Positions 61,075 to 64,000 of a stretch of DNA of 64,000 bases are shown piece after piece. The notes under the pieces were generated by a model. It worked only from the letters and a program-made list of their open reading frames with translations. It was not told the origin of the DNA and did not search any database. The DNA comes from a bacterium (GTDB lineage Bacteria; Planctomycetota; UBA1135; UBA2386), in NCBI GenBank assembly GCA_024743115.1, contig JANSXC010000029.1, positions 1-64,000 of the forward strand, given 5' to 3'. A program made the translations under genes and the position numbers. Each line of letters begins with the position of its first letter. Position 1 is the first letter of the stretch.

Positions 61075-62820
61075 ATGACCTGTCTCGCCACCCTCGGCTG
61101 CCTCGCGCTGCTGGCCCTGCCCCAGGGGCCGAAGCTCGAGAGCGCCGCCGCGACGTCGACGCTCGAGTTCCCGGATCGCCCCGAGCAGATGGCGCACACG
61201 CCGTTCGTCGACGCGCTAGGCGTACCGACCACCGCGGACCTGCTCCGCTTCGGCACCGTCGACCTCGACGGCAACCACGTCGCCGACGCGTTCTGGCTCG
61301 GCGACACCGGACACGGCCCCGAGCTGCGCCTCGCGATGGGTCGCGAGCACTGCCCCGGGCGCTTTCGCGACTGGCCGATCGCGCTGCGGTCGCTGGCGCT
61401 CACGGACGCTGCGCCGCTGCGGCAGGCGTGGCTCGACCAGGACACGCTGCTGCTCGCCGATCCGGCCGCGCAGTATCTGACGCGCCTGACGTTCGACCTC
61501 GGCACCGGTCTGGATCCGCACACGAGCGGTGCGTTCGCGACCGCCGCTTTCGGCGCGCTGCCGCCGATGCTCGGCGCCATCGAACTCGCGACCAACAACG
61601 TCGAGGGCGACGGCTGCGACGACATTGCCGTGGTCTACGACCGCGGCGCCGCCGGCCACGCGATCATCAAGTACGAACTCGACGCCCCGTTCGGCATTCC
61701 GCTGCTCGTGCGTAGCACGCGGGCCGACCTGCCATGGGCCGTGCGCCACGTGCAGCTCGCCGATTTCAACGGCGACGGGCGCAGCGACGTCGCGGCCGAA
61801 CTTCCGGGACTCGGCGTCCTGATCGGCACCGACGACCTGTCCGGGCAGCTGCAGTACGCCGGCTTCGTGCCCTACGCGACGATCGACCACCTCTGCAGTG
61901 CGCCGTTCGGCACCGCGCCAGGCACGGGCGCGGCGCTCGCGCTGACGACCGCGACCGGGGTGCTGGTCTGCTGGTTCGACGGTCCCGCGCTGCGCTACCA
62001 CTGGCTCACCGCCCAACCGGGCACGGCGACCGGAAGCGCCGCCTTGCTGCCCCGCGGTGACGCACTCGAGGTCGTCGCGTTCGGCAGCGACGGTCGCACT
62101 CTGCAGATCCAGGCGATCCAGCGCGGGCGTGCCCCGGGTCCGATCGTCGCGCGTTCGCCACACGATCCCGCCGCCTACCTCGGCCTGCAGAACCCTTGCG
62201 GCCTCGCGACCGCAGACGTCGATGCCGACGGCGACGTCGACCTCGTGCTGCAGCACCCCGACGGCATCCAGTGGTACACCGTGCGTCACGAACACACGGC
62301 GCTACGCCCCGCACTCGTCGACCTGTCGCAGGATCTCGCGCTCGCCTCGCTCGGCTGGTACGGCGCGACCTACGAGGTCGCGGTGCCCGCCCACTGGGAC
62401 TTCGTGGCGCTGCCGCAGATCGAACTGCAGGTCATGGTCGAGCACCCGTTCACGGGCGACCAGCTGCGCTGGGACCGGCGCATCCTGCCGATCGATCCGC
62501 TGACGCGCTGCGCGAAGTTCACGGTGCAGTGGCAGGACAGCGCGCAGCACACGGCCGCGTTCCTGAACAACCCCGCACTCGTGCCGCCCGCCTTCACGCA
62601 GGCCGGCCACCTCACCGCAGGCCGGCGATCGCAGCTCACGTTCCTGGGCTTCGGACTCGGCAACGTGAGTTACCCGAGCGCCGAACGCCGCACGGAACCA
62701 CTGATCCTGTTCACGGATCCGGGCGGCAACGGCAACAAATCCGCGCAGGGTGTGGTCTGGGAGAAGCGCGCCGCGCCGCCCCTACCCAAGGCCGACGCCG
62801 CGCTGCTGCCTTGGCAGTAG
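61075..62820 (+). CDS. secreted VCBS/FG-GAP repeat protein
   Basis: 581 residues. A short signal segment (LATLGCLALLALPQG) precedes a beta-rich protein with calcium-binding-like repeats: TVDLDGNHVADAF (~61), LADFNGDGRSDVAAEL (~228) and TADVDADGDVDLVLQH (~379). These are VCBS/FG-GAP type units of an integrin-like propeller. The C-terminal ~180 residues are a beta domain of unknown family. It is probably extracellular and adhesive or structural. Its 3' end overlaps the convergent CHAT-domain gene by 39 bp. Confidence 0.72.
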   Translation: MTCLATLGCLALLALPQGPKLESAAATSTLEFPDRPEQMAHTPFVDALGVPTTADLLRFGTVDLDGNHVADAFWLGDTGHGPELRLAMGREHCPGRFRDWPIALRSLALTDAAPLRQAWLDQDTLLLADPAAQYLTRLTFDLGTGLDPHTSGAFATAAFGALPPMLGAIELATNNVEGDGCDDIAVVYDRGAAGHAIIKYELDAPFGIPLLVRSTRADLPWAVRHVQLADFNGDGRSDVAAELPGLGVLIGTDDLSGQLQYAGFVPYATIDHLCSAPFGTAPGTGAALALTTATGVLVCWFDGPALRYHWLTAQPGTATGSAALLPRGDALEVVAFGSDGRTLQIQAIQRGRAPGPIVARSPHDPAAYLGLQNPCGLATADVDADGDVDLVLQHPDGIQWYTVRHEHTALRPALVDLSQDLALASLGWYGATYEVAVPAHWDFVALPQIELQVMVEHPFTGDQLRWDRRILPIDPLTRCAKFTVQWQDSAQHTAAFLNNPALVPPAFTQAGHLTAGRRSQLTFLGFGLGNVSYPSAERRTEPLILFTDPGGNGNKSAQGVVWEKRAAPPLPKADAALLPWQ

Positions 62821-64000
62821 CAGGTAGCCCGCCGCGAGCACGAGCCCGACGACGAGCAGCCAGCCGGGACTGAGCGCGCGACGCGGCTCCGGCCGCGGTC
62901 GCGCCGCCGGTTCGCCGGCTTGCCCCGGCCCACCGAACAGCGTGAACGCGCCCCAGTAGTGCGGGTCGCGATAGTTGTCCGTGGCGAGCAGGGTCGCCCG
63001 CGCGCGCTGCAGCGCGAACGCGGGAGCCGCGCCCTTGCCGAGCTCGGCATGGAACACGCGCATGAAGTCCGCGGTCGCCTGTTGGTTGACACTCGTAACT
63101 GGTGCGACCGCGGCGCGCGCGCCCGCCGCGAACAGTCCGTCGATGAGACCGACGACGCCTTCGTGGCCGCGCTCTTCACCCGTCGCCGCCGCGCAAGCAC
63201 TCAGCACGACGAACGTGCCGGGCAACTGCAGTTCACCGAGACTGCCCATCGCGTGCGGCCCGTCCGCGAGCAGCAGCAGCGACTGCGTCGGCAGCCCCGG
63301 GCAATCGATCGCATGCGCCGCCACGTGCAGCAGGTCGGGCCGGCGCGTGCGCACGCTCGCGAACGTCGCGGCTGCCGCGCGCAGGTGCTCCGCGTTCGGG
63401 TGCGCGGCGCGCACGCCTTCGCACTCGCGTGCCGTATGGACGAGCGGATCGAGACCGAGGCGTTGGGTGAGGTTCGTGTGCTCGGGAGCCTCGACGATCA
63501 CGGTGCCGCGGCCGGTCGCGTCGCGACGATCGAGCAACTGCGCGACCGCGAGCGAAGGCGCCTGCACGAGCGCGTGCTTCACGCCGAACGCGTCGTCATC
63601 GAACCGGAGCGCAGCGAGCGGCAACCGCGCCATCGACGGGTGAACGATTGCGAGCACGACGGACCGCAGAGAACCCCGGGCAGCATCCGGCACCAGCAGG
63701 TCCGCCGCAGTAGCGAGCGCGGTCGTCTCCCCCCCCGGCACCGCTACGGTTCGCCACGCGCTCGCGACCGCCGTGCGAATCGTGCGGCTGTCCCCGAGCT
63801 CGAACTTCTCGATCGCATCACCGTTGATCACCAGCAGCCACGCCTGCTCGCGCCCGAGCCACCACGTCAGGATCGTGCGGTCACGCTGGCGCCTCCCGAA
63901 CGCGCGCAAAGACGACACCGGCGGCACCTCGAGCCGGGCGGCGGCCGCCGCAATCGAAGTCCGCATGAGTTCGAGTTCGCGGCCGATCCGCGCGAACGTC
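62782..64000 (-). CDS. CHAT-domain (caspase-like) protease, N-terminal part outside window
   Basis: The frame is open to the right edge and continues past the first ATG at 63966, so the N-terminal part (often TPR repeats in this family) lies outside. The CHAT domain shows the catalytic histidine in LLHVAAHA (codon near 63313) and the cysteine in VVLSACAAATGE (codon near 63193), followed by GHEGVVGLIDGLFAAGARA and ATADFMRVFHAEL, all standard for CHAT proteases. A C-terminal membrane helix (GWLLVVGLVLAAGYLLLP) anchors it. The family cleaves partner proteins in response to signals; the substrate is unknown. It is tail-to-tail with the VCBS gene, with 39 bp of overlap. Confidence 0.85.
   Translation of the reverse strand, partial: TFARIGRELELMRTSIAAAAARLEVPPVSSLRAFGRRQRDRTILTWWLGREQAWLLVINGDAIEKFELGDSRTIRTAVASAWRTVAVPGGETTALATAADLLVPDAARGSLRSVVLAIVHPSMARLPLAALRFDDDAFGVKHALVQAPSLAVAQLLDRRDATGRGTVIVEAPEHTNLTQRLGLDPLVHTARECEGVRAAHPNAEHLRAAAATFASVRTRRPDLLHVAAHAIDCPGLPTQSLLLLADGPHAMGSLGELQLPGTFVVLSACAAATGEERGHEGVVGLIDGLFAAGARAAVAPVTSVNQQATADFMRVFHAELGKGAAPAFALQRARATLLATDNYRDPHYWGAFTLFGGPGQAGEPAARPRPEPRRALSPGWLLVVGLVLAAGYLLLPRQQRGVGLG

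Noticed and set aside
1..64000. tRNA, rRNA or riboswitch
   Set aside because: No cloverleaf, conserved rRNA segment or known riboswitch core was recognised while reading the intergenic regions.

Overview
The window is high-GC bacterial DNA with long, tightly packed genes on both strands. It most likely comes from a planctomycete. Evidence: several large secreted proteins share a C-terminal module of the GTGC type known from marine planctomycetes; membrane-anchored Ser/Thr kinases sit beside ECF sigma factors; and there are sulfatase, DUF2723, CHAT and VCBS-type proteins. A kdsA gene shows an LPS-type (Kdo) envelope. No rRNA, tRNA, CRISPR array or riboswitch was recognised.

Layout. 1-584: an IS1-like transposase running off the left edge. 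0.7-10 kb: a secreted PKD protein, an MtfA-like zinc peptidase, a BlaI/BlaR1-type repressor and sensor protease pair with a palindromic operator, and an ECF sigma factor divergent from a Ser/Thr kinase fused to an FGE-sulfatase-fold domain. 10-16.3 kb: a secreted beta-helix protein, a DUF2723 membrane protein, a sulfatase, an SGNH-type esterase and a DUF2161 protein. 16.3-35.8 kb: a surface-polysaccharide region with seven glycosyltransferase genes, one of them a 1496-residue GT2/coiled-coil/GT4 fusion. It ends in a minus-strand operon ugd-uxs-galE-GT4 that supplies UDP-glucuronate, UDP-xylose and UDP-galactose; a secreted Kelch-like protein lies inside the region. 36.1-38.7 kb: an exported HEAT-repeat protein. 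38.8-44.6 kb: a minus-strand nucleoside-salvage operon (cdd, deoC, aldehyde dehydrogenase, a truncated dehydrogenase-like partner, pyrimidine nucleoside phosphorylase). 44.7-53.1 kb: a PLP decarboxylase, secreted proteins, a thioredoxin-like/TPR protein, an RmlD-like reductase and a lipid kinase. 53.1-64 kb: a second divergent kinase/ECF pair, a secreted PPC-domain protein, kdsA, a third kinase, a VCBS-repeat protein and a CHAT-domain protease cut by the right edge.

How it works together. The polysaccharide region can be read as nucleotide-sugar supply plus glycosyl transfer at the envelope. The operon from cdd to the phosphorylase can convert pyrimidine deoxynucleosides to glyceraldehyde 3-phosphate and acetate, except that the phosphopentomutase step is not present here. 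The kinase, sigma and BlaI/BlaR1 genes form several separate signalling modules.

A global pattern worth noting: many first-of-operon genes have a TAnnnT hexamer, often GCTAnnnT, only 7-16 nt before the start codon. This suggests widespread leaderless or near-leaderless transcription, whereas several genes inside operons carry Shine-Dalgarno sequences.
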